From DTLC01 sp964555645 (GTDB taxonomy: Bacteria; Verrucomicrobiota; Verrucomicrobiia; Limisphaerales; DTLC01), in assembly GCA_964555645.1 (NCBI GenBank), contig CAZKTA010000023.1, forward strand, positions 1-47,348: 47,348 nt of DNA. The letters are read 5' to 3'. Below, piece by piece: positions 33,582 to 42,284 of this stretch. Below the pieces are notes generated by a model. It saw only the letters and a list, made by a program, of their open reading frames with translations, was not told where the DNA came from and did no database searches. Both the position numbers and the translations under genes were made by a program. Every line of letters starts with the position of its first letter. Within the stretch, counting starts at the first letter, position 1.

Positions 33582-36500
33582 ATGGAGCCGGCATCTGCAC
33601 CTCAGCATAGGCTAAGTGCCGACAGAGTAGAATCGCACTTTGCACGGTTAGCCTTGGGATTTGCCTTGCTGGTGCTTGGTTTGGGCACCGCTGGATTGGT
33701 CAGTTGGATAACAAACGTTCCTGCGCTGACTACATTCGGGATCATGGCTGAACCATTAAACCCACGTGCTGCATTTGTGTTTGTCCTGATCGGGTCAGCT
33801 TTAATCTGCCGACTGAAGTTCCCCAACGTTCGTACCTGGCAATACTACGCTTTGGTTGCACTTGTGCTGGCTTTTGCACTGTGTCTGTTTTGCACTTTCA
33901 GCACGTCGCCGACTCAGCAGAACCCGCTTGGAACTCCGATCCAACAAACTGCCGCACTGTTAGCCTGCAAATCTTTTGCAGCCATGTCGAAAATATGCGG
34001 ACTCTCACTCATGCTTGCATGTGTTCTTTTGGTTGGCCAGACCCTGCAACACGGTCAAATCATAAAGCACTTTGTGGGTGGCTTTGCACTGATAATTGTC
34101 TTGGCGAATTTCATTGAATTGCTTGGACATTTTTATGGCTGGCCACAGGTCTGGGGCGAAAAGGTAGCTGTCCCGCCTAATGCACTCGCTACTGTGGGAA
34201 CAATTGGGATCGGGTTAAGTCTTTTACTCTCTGCTGAGCCGAACTTGCCGCCCCTGCGCAGCTTCGTCGGTCAATCACAACAGGCAAAGTTAATGCGTCT
34301 GTTTGTTCCCACCGTTTTTGTTGGCACGGTTTTCTTACAGCTAGCTTTCGATTTGCTGTCAGGTTTAAAAATCCCGAATCCAGCGCCGCAAAACTTGATA
34401 CGTGCTTTACTGGTCACAGGTATAACCGGCTTGGTGATTCGGTTTACCACCAAAGCAAATTGGCAGCTCGAGGCACGGACCCAAAGAAGCGTTGCGCAAA
34501 CCGACAAACCGCTCGCTAACCGACACGATCCCGACACACAAACTGGTATGCCAGCCTCTGTCGTTCGGGAACACGTTGCCAAACAGCAAATCAAGATGCC
34601 AGCCCCAACAACAACCGAGTCGAACGACAATCAAGCCATTTTCGGTGCCTTGGAAGGGATTTTCCCTGTGTTCGTATTGATTCACCGTCAGGGTAGATGC
34701 GTTTACGCAAACAAAGCCGCCGAGAAAATACTTGGGCGCACCGCAGACGACCTCCGAAATTATCCGGCGTGGGATTTGGTGGATCCGGACGTGCGTGATT
34801 TGGCTCGGGACTGCATACTGCGGCGCGAAGCTGGAGAAGAATTGCCTGCCAGACGCGAGTACCCGATCGTCACCGGGGACGGTCAAGTCCGGTGGGTTGA
34901 CTTGGCAGCAACCCGCATCGAATTCGATGGTCAACCCGCTGTTCTTGTATGCGGATTAGACGTCACAGAGCGTAAACACATGGAAGATAAATTGCGCTCG
35001 AGCGAGGAACAATTCCGCCAAGTGGTCGAGCATATACGCGAAGTGTTTTGGATTCGCGATTATCCTGAAAAGCAATTGCTGTACGTTAGCCCAGCCTATG
35101 AAGCTATTTGGGGCCGGAGTTGCCAGAGCCTCTTTGAGTTTCCAAAAAGCTGGTTCCAAGCCATTCTGCCTGAAGACCGCGTACGCGTTCAAAAAGCCTT
35201 TGCAAACCTTAAAGCACTCGGCAGATACCACGAAATTTACCGAATCGAACGGCCTGATGGTACGATTCGCTGGATCGAAGACCGTGCCTTCCCGGTGTTA
35301 AACGAGTGCGGTGCGGTCTATCGCATCGCCGGCATAGCCGAGGACATTACGGAACGTAAACGTGCCGAGGCTGCCCTTAAAGAGTCTGAAACCACTTTCA
35401 AAACCATATTTGCAAAAGCCAGCGAAGGAATGTTTGTGCTGGATTGGGAGAAAAGGTCTTTACTGATGCATAACCCTGCCTGCTCAAGACTGCTGGGATA
35501 CAGGTTCGAGGAGCTCCCCAAGCTTGACGTTGCCGAACTTTTGCATCCGGACGATCTGAAACCGTTTTCCGAGCAGATTGGCAAATCCATCAAGTCCGGC
35601 CGCTGGCAACCACGCGATTTTCGGTTCGTGCGAAAGGATAGATCTGTCATATTTACTGATCTCAGCCCAGCCACAATAACGTTAGCCGGTAAAAAGGCTG
35701 TTCTCATCAGCTTCAAAGACATCACAAAACGCAAACAAATAGAAGAAGCACTTAGGGCTAGTGAAGAGCGGTTCAGAACCTTGTTTGAGTCTGCACCGAT
35801 CGGCGTTGCGCTGCTTGCTCCGGACGGCCGTTACCTACAGGTCAACCAAGCGTACTGTTCGATGCTGAATTATTCCGCCGAGAGCCTGCAAAAACTCAAA
35901 ATATCCGATCTTGTTCATCCCGACGAGGCAGAGGGCTGCCGGCAACTGCTCACCGAATTGGCGAATGGCAAATGCAACCACTTCGATCTCGAGTTCCATC
36001 ACCGCACACGTGACGGGCGAATGCTGAACGTATTGTTGGCTGCGTCCGCCGTCCGAAACCCCGACGGCTACGTACGCTACATAGTATCAACTGCGATGGA
36101 CATTACCGAAGCAAAACGGCTCCAGGCTGAGATTCTCGAAATTAGCCAACAAGAACGGTCTCGAATCGGCCACGATCTCCACGATGGCTTGGGGCAATAC
36201 CTCTCAGCGATAGCGATAAAAGCTAAATGCCTCCAACAAACGCTCTCGGACGTTTTGCCGGCTGAAGCTGAGGCTGCGGATGAACTGGTCAGATTGATTA
36301 AAACCGCCAACGCACTCGCCCGCGCAGTTGCCAAAGGGCTTGATCCGGGCGATATCGAGGCGGATTGTCTCGTCCCTGCCCTGCGCAGACTCGCAACCGA
36401 ATGCGAGCAAATCTTACCCGTTCAATGCAACTGCACTTTGCCGACCGAGCCACCGCACCTCGACAACGGAAAAGCCAAACACCTTTACATGATAGCTCAA

Positions 36501-36773
36501 GAGGCAATCAATAACGCCGTTAAGCATGGGAAAGCACGAAATGTAAACCTCGAACTTGCAACCCAGAATGGTTCTTTGCGCCTTGTTATACGTGACGATG
36601 GTATCGGGTTTGAACCTAGCCACAACCCAGATGCTGGATTGGGCTTGCGCATCATGAAATACCGCGCACGTTCAATCGGCGGTAGCCTTAACGTACGCTC
36701 TCAACCTGGCAAAGGCACAGAAATCGAGTGTGTGCTTTCGATAGCCCAAGTTTCCAACACAATTACCGGCTAA
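33582..36773 (+). CDS. Membrane PAS-domain sensor histidine kinase (HisKA_3/NarL type)
   Basis: A 1063-residue sensor kinase. Residues about 20-290 contain some eight hydrophobic segments, an integral sensing region. Four PAS domains follow (about 348-470, 472-595, 598-722, 725-850), each closing in a D-I-T-x-x-K/R-x type linker. The dimerisation/phospho-acceptor domain has R-S-R-I-G-H-D-L-H-D-G-L-G-Q, with H867 the expected acceptor. The HATPase domain has N977-N978 in E-A-I-N-N-A-V-K-H-G and D-D-G-I-G-F. The partner LuxR-type regulator starts 11 bases downstream, so this is a classic two-component operon. The PAS ligand is unknown; I see no clear heme or FAD motif. Confidence 0.93.
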   Translation: MEPASAPQHRLSADRVESHFARLALGFALLVLGLGTAGLVSWITNVPALTTFGIMAEPLNPRAAFVFVLIGSALICRLKFPNVRTWQYYALVALVLAFALCLFCTFSTSPTQQNPLGTPIQQTAALLACKSFAAMSKICGLSLMLACVLLVGQTLQHGQIIKHFVGGFALIIVLANFIELLGHFYGWPQVWGEKVAVPPNALATVGTIGIGLSLLLSAEPNLPPLRSFVGQSQQAKLMRLFVPTVFVGTVFLQLAFDLLSGLKIPNPAPQNLIRALLVTGITGLVIRFTTKANWQLEARTQRSVAQTDKPLANRHDPDTQTGMPASVVREHVAKQQIKMPAPTTTESNDNQAIFGALEGIFPVFVLIHRQGRCVYANKAAEKILGRTADDLRNYPAWDLVDPDVRDLARDCILRREAGEELPARREYPIVTGDGQVRWVDLAATRIEFDGQPAVLVCGLDVTERKHMEDKLRSSEEQFRQVVEHIREVFWIRDYPEKQLLYVSPAYEAIWGRSCQSLFEFPKSWFQAILPEDRVRVQKAFANLKALGRYHEIYRIERPDGTIRWIEDRAFPVLNECGAVYRIAGIAEDITERKRAEAALKESETTFKTIFAKASEGMFVLDWEKRSLLMHNPACSRLLGYRFEELPKLDVAELLHPDDLKPFSEQIGKSIKSGRWQPRDFRFVRKDRSVIFTDLSPATITLAGKKAVLISFKDITKRKQIEEALRASEERFRTLFESAPIGVALLAPDGRYLQVNQAYCSMLNYSAESLQKLKISDLVHPDEAEGCRQLLTELANGKCNHFDLEFHHRTRDGRMLNVLLAASAVRNPDGYVRYIVSTAMDITEAKRLQAEILEISQQERSRIGHDLHDGLGQYLSAIAIKAKCLQQTLSDVLPAEAEAADELVRLIKTANALARAVAKGLDPGDIEADCLVPALRRLATECEQILPVQCNCTLPTEPPHLDNGKAKHLYMIAQEAINNAVKHGKARNVNLELATQNGSLRLVIRDDGIGFEPSHNPDAGLGLRIMKYRARSIGGSLNVRSQPGKGTEIECVLSIAQVSNTITG

Positions 36774-36784
36774 ATCAGTTCGCA

Positions 36785-37513
36785 ATGAAGACCGTAAACG
36801 ACATCAAAACCCGAAAAGCCCGTGTCTTGGTTGTGGATGATCACCCACTATTGCGCGAAGGGGTCTCACAACTGATCAATAGTCAAACTGACCTCGAGAT
36901 TTGCGGCGAGGCCGATACAGTAACAAGTGCCTTTGCGGCAGTCGAGAACACAAAACCTGACGTCATTCTTCTAGACCTACGCCTCGGCTACGGGGACACG
37001 CTCGAGTTAATCAAGTCCATCAAGGCGCGGTACCCACAAGTTTCCATTCTCATGCTCTCACAGTACGACGAGACAATCTACGTCGAACGCGCCCTTCTCG
37101 CCGGCGCTGATGGTTATGTTATAAAGCAGGAAGCTGCCGAGGAAGTTTTAGCCGCGATACGGACTGTACTTGCAGGCGATATGTACGTGAGCCGCAAACT
37201 TGCCGTGCTCGTTTTGCACAAGCTGCTATCTAAGAAAAACATTGCCCATGGCCCAACCGTCGAAAGTCTAACCGACCGCGAGCTTCAGGTGTTTCAGTTA
37301 ATCGGCTCTGGTTTAACGACCAGACAAATCGCAGCCGAGTTGCGCCTCAGCATTAAAACAATTGAAGCACACCGCGAAAAAATTAAAAGTAAACTCGGCT
37401 TGCGAAACGCGTCCGAACTGGTCCGCAGCGCAGTTACTTGGATGCAGTCAAAAGGGCCTGCCATTTCGCCTGAGCACACTGAACCTCCGCCCGGCCTGTT
37501 CACCGAAGCATAG
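36785..37513 (+). CDS. LuxR/NarL-family response regulator
   Basis: A 242-residue transcription factor. The receiver domain (residues 12-130) has the acidic pair D18-D19 and phospho-acceptor D64 in V-I-L-L-D-L-R-L, with K at the end of G-Y-V-I-K. The C-terminal helix-turn-helix has L-T-D-R-E-L-Q-V-F-Q-L-I-G-S-G-L-T-T-R-Q-I-A-A-E-L and S-I-K-T-I-E-A-H-R-E-K-I-K-S-K-L-G. It is the obvious partner of the kinase 11 bases upstream. The frame is open to 36728, inside the kinase gene; the ATG at 36785 gives normal length. The genes it controls are not evident; the VPDGG genes lie next downstream but after a long gap. Confidence 0.95.
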   Translation: MKTVNDIKTRKARVLVVDDHPLLREGVSQLINSQTDLEICGEADTVTSAFAAVENTKPDVILLDLRLGYGDTLELIKSIKARYPQVSILMLSQYDETIYVERALLAGADGYVIKQEAAEEVLAAIRTVLAGDMYVSRKLAVLVLHKLLSKKNIAHGPTVESLTDRELQVFQLIGSGLTTRQIAAELRLSIKTIEAHREKIKSKLGLRNASELVRSAVTWMQSKGPAISPEHTEPPPGLFTEA

Positions 37514-38040
37514 GGGTCGCGATACCAACGCCGAAAATGTTCTCCAGTATAAACTGGCTAAAATTGTTTCCTTCGGCTTTGGTCTTGAGCAATGCCAGCC
37601 GAAAAGCAGCGTGGTGAATAATGCTCACACGCTAATAAAGCCGTGGTTTTCTCCCGACTTCAATGTCGCCCGCACAAAGAGTTCAATTACGTTCAGCCAT
37701 TGGCAAATGCAGATGCAACGACCGCCTGACCAAGACTGCCAACATTCGACGTAAACAACCCGAATTGAGAGCTTTTTGGCGTTACCGCGCTTTTCGAAAC
37801 ACTACCATTTCGTGTAAACAAAGCCGACGCATAGGCTATAACCGTCTTTTCGCTCTAACACGCTGATTTGCAGGCTTTAATGCATGCAAATGGCCCAAAA
37901 ACATTTCATTGAACCCAAACTGTCAGCTCAGCCTTACAAAAAAGGTTGTATTCCAGAGCAAAGACTCCATACACCTACTCGACGTAACAAGCTCGAAATC
38001 ACTGATTTGCGAAGCCCGCGTACGAAACCCGTGGTCCTTG

Positions 38041-38128
38041 GCATAAACCTAGCTACAAACCTCTTAGTCGCTCGTACAAATTTTGTACGTGCCGGTGGAA
38101 AAACCAAAACCGAGAAACAGGTAGTACT
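38041..38128 (+). promoter_or_regulatory. Leader of first VPDGG gene, related to that of the second
   Basis: In order it holds GCATAAACC (38041), GCTCGT then TAC (about 38070), GGAAAAACCAA (about 38098) and ACCGAGAA (about 38109), before the ATG at 38129. The same blocks in the same order and nearly the same spacing precede the second gene (39648-39745). This suggests that promoter or 5' UTR was duplicated with the gene. Confidence 0.55.
38073..38089. promoter_or_regulatory. 17-bp palindrome upstream of first VPDGG gene
   Basis: CGTACAAA-T-TTTGTACG is a perfect inverted repeat with a one-base centre, 39 bases before the start codon. It could be an operator. It is not conserved in the second leader, and 8-bp arms arise by chance a few times in a window this size. 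Confidence 0.35.
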
Positions 38129-38836
38129 ATGAAAAACAAAGCGAAAATCGCGTTAGTCGGGGCAGCAATAAGTGTTTTATTCCTTGCCGCTGCACAGGTA
38201 AATGCACTTACAGTTACCGTAAACCGAATACCGGGTTACTTTTCTGGCAACGGTGGGGAGTTTACGATAACGCCCTCGGGCAATTTGTGCTGGGGAAATT
38301 ACGGGGAACTGACGCACAACCAAAGAGGCGCTCCATTACCAAACTTTCAGTCTTTTTGCTTGGAAACTCAAGAAAGGGTTACACTGGGTCAGGCTTACGT
38401 TGCCGGGCTTAACACCAAAGCAATTAAAGGTGGCGTGGGCCCACAAGGCGACCCGATATCAATCGGAACAGCGTGGTTGTACCAGTTGTTTGCAACGGGA
38501 ACACTTCCAGGATACGATTACACGCCCGGTCTAGGGCGCATGAGCAGTGCTGGCGATCTCCAAAAAGCCATTTGGTGGTTGGAGGATGAACAGCACGGCG
38601 CGATTGCACCTTGGATAGCGACCTTACTGCAACAGCAATTCGGTCCTAATTGGCAAGCAGTTGCCAAACAGGATAACAATCGCCAGTATCCGGTCAGGGT
38701 TCTAAACCTTGGCGTGTGCGGAACCGATGTTCAAGACTTTTTGGTTATGATTGTGCCCGATGGCGGCCTGACACTGATGTTGCTTGGCATCGGCATCGGC
38801 GGTGTAGCGCTTATTTCTCGCCGGCTGCGCAAGTAA
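38129..38836 (+). CDS. VPDGG-CTERM (VPDSG-CTERM variant) exosortase-substrate protein 1
   Basis: A 235-residue exported protein. A signal peptide (A-L-V-G-A-A-I-S-V-L-F-L-A-A-A-Q-V-N-A) is followed by a domain with N-R-I-P-G-Y-F, G-G-E-F-T-I-T-P-S, F-Q-S-F-C-L-E and G-T-A-W-L-Y-Q-L-F-A. The last 27 residues form the sorting tail: V-P-D-G-G, a transmembrane stretch (L-T-L-M-L-L-G-I-G-I-G-G-V-A-L-I) and a basic end R-R-L-R-K. This is the tripartite tail recognised by exosortase/archaeosortase-type enzymes, in the verrucomicrobial VPDSG class but with Gly in place of Ser. About half the residues match the paralogue at 39746. No exosortase gene is in the window. Function beyond surface delivery is unknown. 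Confidence 0.9.
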   Translation: MKNKAKIALVGAAISVLFLAAAQVNALTVTVNRIPGYFSGNGGEFTITPSGNLCWGNYGELTHNQRGAPLPNFQSFCLETQERVTLGQAYVAGLNTKAIKGGVGPQGDPISIGTAWLYQLFATGTLPGYDYTPGLGRMSSAGDLQKAIWWLEDEQHGAIAPWIATLLQQQFGPNWQAVAKQDNNRQYPVRVLNLGVCGTDVQDFLVMIVPDGGLTLMLLGIGIGGVALISRRLRK

Positions 38837-39745
38837 AGCATCTTGCCGTTTTCCAAAAATAAGAACGATGGGGCAGCAACAAAATGCTGCCCTTTGCTTT
38901 TATCGGCCTCGGTATACAGCCACATACGCAATTGCTGGAAATTAAGACATGAGACTTAACGTGCGTTGCGCGCATTTACTAACCAAATTTCACAGGCATC
39001 CAGTCCGCAGTTGCAACTGCAAAATTGCGGGCTAGAGCCTTTTCCAGAAGCGTAACCCGTCTAATGACCTAGCCAGAAGCATTTCTGTACCTAGCGCACT
39101 GTTAATAACCCAGTCCAATATTTCCTTTTGGCGTATCACACCCTAACCACGCCTTCCTGGCCCTAAACGCTACACCTGACGTTAATGCTAAAGACAGATA
39201 GGGAACATGCCCGCCCTATTCTCTTCTTCACTAACCTTGTTAAACGCTGACCCAAGAAACGTCCCCACGACTCTAACAAAAAGGCCCATCCTGTGGAGCG
39301 GTATACAACGCTTCACCTATGTGAAACCGTTTTTATGCAGGGAACGCTTATGTTAGAATTACGCCCAACTAGAATCTGAGCGCATTTTCCCAACAAAATC
39401 TTCACCGCCTGCGCGAACAATTTCTCGTCGTGTGTAAACCAACAACTACGCAACTAATGAAAAACCCATTTCGACCTAACTATCTGATTGTGACCATCTT
39501 ACACTGGTAACCTTAAAACAAACGGTTTCCAGTACTCAAAAACGTAAGCTCTGCCTTACACAATAGGTATGTGCGATCCGTTAACCGATAAAAATCCTAA
39601 ATATCTATCTCCCTTGAAATCAGCAGCTTATATGAATTTCGTTGGATGCATAAACCCTGGCACCTAACTTGCTCGTCTTACCCGCGGCTTCGCTTATGAG
39701 CCGAAGCTGGGGAAAAAACCAATTACCGAGAACATAAAAGGAGTT
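38837..39745. other. Intergenic region between the two VPDGG genes
   Basis: About 900 bases with no gene recognised, relatively AT-rich, with many stops in all frames. It begins with the terminator of the first gene (38871-38901) and ends with the shared leader blocks of the second (39648-39745). A stem near 39688-39710 (GCTTCG/CGAAGC) sits where the first leader has its palindrome. Confidence 0.5.
38871..38901 (+). terminator. Intrinsic terminator of VPDGG gene 1
   Basis: GGGCAGCA and TGCTGCCC form an 8-bp stem with a 6-base loop, followed by TTTGCTTTT. It is 34 bases after the stop codon. Confidence 0.85.
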
Positions 39746-40474
39746 ATGAAGACTCAAGGAGGACTAAACTGGGTAACGGCAGCATTTGCTCTGTTAATAA
39801 TATCGGTCTTAAACCTAAAAGCAATAACTGTCACGGTTAATCGCATCGCAGGTTATTATTACGGCGGCGCAGGCGAATTTACGCTTACGCCGTCTTCGGA
39901 CCTTACGTGGGGCGGCTACGGTCCAAATACGCATAACCAGCTTGCACCTAATCCTCCCAAAGATTTTCAGACGTTTTGCTTGGAAAGTAGGGAATATATC
40001 TCAGACAAAAGCGCAACATACGTAGCCTATCTGAGTGATAGAGCAATAAATGGTGGTGTTGGCCCGGCAGGTGATCCAATTTCGGTCGGCACAGCTTGGT
40101 TGTATTACCTGTTTGCCACCGAAAATCCATTGCTAGGTTACAACTACACCCCAGGACCGGGGCGTGTTGCATCGGCAAGAGCTCTGCAAGCGGCAATTTG
40201 GTATTTGGAGGGCGAGGGCGGCTATTTAACAACGGCCATTAAGACGCTCCTCATAAATCAATTTGGCAGCATCACAAACGCAAAGAAAGATAACTCTGGT
40301 AAGTACCCAGTGAAAGTTCTGAATTTGTACCAAATTACAAAGTGCGGCAAAAAACTGCGCCAGGACATGTTGGTGCTATGCCCCTGCCCCGTGCCCGATG
40401 GTGGTATTACACTCATGCTTCTAGGTTTAGGGGTTGGCAGCGCAGCACTTGTGTGTCGCAAACTGCGTAGGTAA
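39746..40474 (+). CDS. VPDGG-CTERM exosortase-substrate protein 2
   Basis: A 242-residue paralogue of the protein at 38129. Signal peptide: T-A-A-F-A-L-L-I-I-S-V-L-N-L-K-A. The shared domain follows: V-T-V-N-R-I-A-G-Y-Y, then G-E-F-T-L-T-P-S, F-Q-T-F-C-L-E, G-G-V-G-P-A-G-D-P-I-S-V-G-T-A-W-L-Y and K-V-L-N-L. The tail is V-P-D-G-G-I-T-L-M-L-L-G-L-G-V-G-S-A-A-L-V with C-R-K-L-R-R. Compared with copy 1 it has extra residues before the tail (C-G-K-K-L-R-Q-D-M-L-V-L-C-P-C-P). An AAGGAG lies only two bases before the ATG, closer than usual. It has its own leader and terminator, so the copies are separate transcription units. Confidence 0.9.
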   Translation: MKTQGGLNWVTAAFALLIISVLNLKAITVTVNRIAGYYYGGAGEFTLTPSSDLTWGGYGPNTHNQLAPNPPKDFQTFCLESREYISDKSATYVAYLSDRAINGGVGPAGDPISVGTAWLYYLFATENPLLGYNYTPGPGRVASARALQAAIWYLEGEGGYLTTAIKTLLINQFGSITNAKKDNSGKYPVKVLNLYQITKCGKKLRQDMLVLCPCPVPDGGITLMLLGLGVGSAALVCRKLRR

Positions 40475-41014
40475 ATCAACCAGGTAACATTTTCCCACAG
40501 CAACAAATGGGGCGGCAAAGGATTTGCCGCCCCTAATTTTTTCTCGGCCGCACGCAACACTAATCACCGCCATCACACCCGGTTTATTTGCGCGCAAACA
40601 ACCGCGCACGTTTATCAAAGTCCAATTTCGCAGTTTTGGCCCACCTGCACCTTGTCCAAGCGCCCTTCCAAGTCAACGATTACCGGGTAACTTTGAAAAG
40701 CCATTTGACACCCCAGTACCAACCTTAAGAGAGCAAGGTTCATAACTGCCGGCACTTAAACGCCTTGCTTATGCAACTACCTCTGCTAAGGGGCGCAAAA
40801 ATTCCCTAATCGCAATGGAAGCTGGCTTGCGGGACTCATTGCGCGGTGCATCCTGAGCGTAACGGCAATGTACTGGCAAAGTACTGTTAGCGCATACTGA
40901 ACTTCACTCTTGTCCAAATTAGCGGTTCGGCAATTTCCTGAAAATTGAATCGGGAGGTCCTTTCCGGCACCCCTCGTGCCGTGTGTATACAAAAAGCAAA
41001 CGAAAGGACTCGCG
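40475..41014. other. Gap at the composition boundary
   Basis: After the terminator (40509-40542) no gene is recognised. From about 40.95 kb the base composition rises towards that of the right part of the window. The bases just before 41015 may include the left end of an insertion sequence, but with the right end missing no terminal repeat can be defined. Confidence 0.45.
40509..40542 (+). terminator. Intrinsic terminator of VPDGG gene 2
   Basis: GGGGCGGCAAA and TTTGCCGCCCC form an 11-bp perfect stem with a 3-base loop, followed by TAATTTTTT. It is 34 bases after the stop, the same spacing as for the first copy. Confidence 0.9.
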
Positions 41015-41208
41015 ATGCCGCGATTTTGTAGCGTGTTTCCCCAATTGCTCCAGCTTTTTCCACGCCTTGAGTTTTCACCAACTGGTCCAGCTGCACTGCG
41101 CCGAGCGCCACGCCAGGGACCGTGGGTGCTGGACGCAGTTTGTGACGATGCTCTTCTGCCAACTGGGCCGTGCGCATAGCCTGTGCGAAATCTGCGGCGG
41201 ACTGCCCT
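41015..41208 (+). mobile_element. IS4-family transposase, N-terminal remnant (DUF4372-type)
   Basis: Starting at ATG 41015, the frame reads M-P-R-F-C-S-V-F-P-Q-L-L-Q-L-F-P-R-L-E-F-S. The homologous continuation, in another frame after one extra base near 41080, reads Q-L-V-Q-L-H-C-A-E-R-H-A-R. It goes on W-T-Q-F-V-T-M-L-F-C-Q-L-G-R-A-H-S-L-C-E-I-C-G-G-L. This is the N-terminal domain of IS4-type transposases, known from family memory as x-W-x-Q-F-V-A-M-L-F-C-Q-L-x-x-A-x-S-L-R-E-I-C. After G-G-L the similarity stops and antiporter sequence begins in the same frame. The catalytic DDE domain is absent. So this is a frameshifted, truncated remnant. Confidence 0.8.
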
Positions 41209-41720
41209 CCACAGCCAAGAGCGAAGCGGTGCTGCCCGCGTATTTGCTTGGCCTCGTTGTGGCGGGTGTGTTACTGCGCGACAAAACGCTGGTGCATCGT
41301 ATGCGCTCAATCGCCTTCGCCATCTTCACGCTGTTCTATTTCATCAAGGCCGGACTGTTCGTCTCACTGCCGGCGCTCTGGATTGCCCTCGGCGTCTTTG
41401 CGGTTTTGCTGGCGACAAAAATGATCACGAAATTCATTGGGGTCTGGCCGCTGTCCCGCGTGTTTTACATGCGCTCGCGCGAGGCCAATTAAACCGCGCT
41501 GCTCATGTCCACCGCACTGACCTTCGGCACAATCTCCGCCCTGTTCGGCCTGCAAAACAAGATTATCACTCAGGAGCAATACTCCGTGCTGGTGACGGTC
41601 GTAATCCTGAGCGCATTCGTGCCCACGCTCATCGCCCAGAAGTTTTTCCAGCCGTGCCTGCGCACGATGAACGCGTGGGGCCGGCTTTATCAACGAAAGG
41701 TTAACGGGAAAGCAAAAAGT
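41209..41720 (+). pseudogene. Na+/H+ (Kef/NapA-type) antiporter, 3' fragment with internal stop
   Basis: The translation S-E-A-V-L-P-A-Y-L-L-G-L-V-V-A-G-V-L-L, then F-Y-F-I-K-A-G-L-F-V-S-L-P-A-L, matches the middle membrane helices of CPA2 cation/proton antiporters. After R-E-A-N there is TAA (41490-41492). The same frame then continues as T-A-L-L-M-S-T-A-L-T-F-G-T-I-S-A-L-F-G-L and Y-S-V-L-V-T-V-V-I-L-S-A-F-V-P-T-L-I-A, the next family segment. Family members have Tyr at the stop position, so a single base change is the likely cause. The N-terminal half is missing and replaced by the transposase remnant. It cannot make a working transporter. Confidence 0.85.
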
Positions 41721-41729
41721 GCCCAGACC

Positions 41730-41761
41730 GTTGAACCGTTAAACCGATTCAACGATTCAAC
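41730..41761. repeat. GTTGAAYC 8-bp repeats, direct and inverted
   Basis: Two direct units (GTTGAACC, GTTAAACC) are followed at once by two inverted units (GATTCAAC twice), 32 bases in all, able to fold back. The same unit forms a six-copy direct array at 45842-45889. Confidence 0.8.
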
Positions 41762-41766
41762 GAAAC

Positions 41767-42255
41767 ATGTTTACGAAAATACTCGTTCGGTTACGACAGT
41801 TCAAAAGGCGCCCAGGCGGCCCTGCGCTGCGCCGCCGTGATGGCCAAAGTGTTCAATGCGCAACTCATCGCCCTTTGGGTGCGTGAACCATTGCCCCGCT
41901 ACACTGATTTCCCGGGCGAACCGGAAGAGGAAGCAGATGCGGCAAACGAATATTTCAAAGGGCGTCAGAAGGAGGTCGCCGATATCGCGGCACAGCGTGG
42001 CATCCAGATCAATGCCTGTCCAAAAGCGGACATCCCGCCAAAACCATCGTCAACTCCACCAAGGACGGCGGCTACGACCTAATTGTGGTTGGCCACAGCG
42101 ACCACTCGGAGCTTTGGGGACGGTTGCTTGGCGACGCCGCTGACCGCATTAGCGACCACGCCAACTGCAGCGTGGTGATTGTCATGTCAAATCCTGAGCG
42201 CGCTCCGTCCTACAAGTCACCAATTGCCCTCGCGTCGAATTGCCCGGCATTTTAA
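41767..42255 (+). pseudogene. Universal stress protein (UspA family), two frameshifts
   Basis: Read piecewise, the gene gives M-F-T-K-I-L-V, then after one extra C near 41789, G-Y-D-S-S-K-G-A-Q-A-A-L-R-C-A-A. This continues to V-F-N-A-Q-L-I-A-L-W-V-R. After a second frame change near 42030 it gives G-H-P-A-K-T-I-V, D-L-I-V-V-G-H-S-D-H-S, G-D-A-A-D-R-I-S-D-H-A-N-C-S-V-V-I-V. The start, the adenine-binding G-H-S type loop and the C-terminal S-V-x-I-V strand are those of UspA proteins. The order antiporter-Usp is common in intact genomes. Two frame changes make an assembly error possible but less likely than decay, given the damaged neighbour. Confidence 0.82.
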
Positions 42256-42284
42256 AATGCCAGTGAGATTGGTGACAACGACGC

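Larger units (their letters stand above)
37514..38128. other. Long leader/intergenic region upstream of first VPDGG gene
   Basis: No gene recognised. An open frame from 37884 runs across the start of the VPDGG gene in another frame, has no family features and is taken as chance. The last 90 bases contain word blocks shared with the leader of the second VPDGG gene and a 17-bp palindrome (see those entries). Confidence 0.45.

Noticed and set aside
37884..38132. 82-codon frame running into the first VPDGG gene
   Set aside because: It lies in the leader with shared regulatory blocks and has no protein features.
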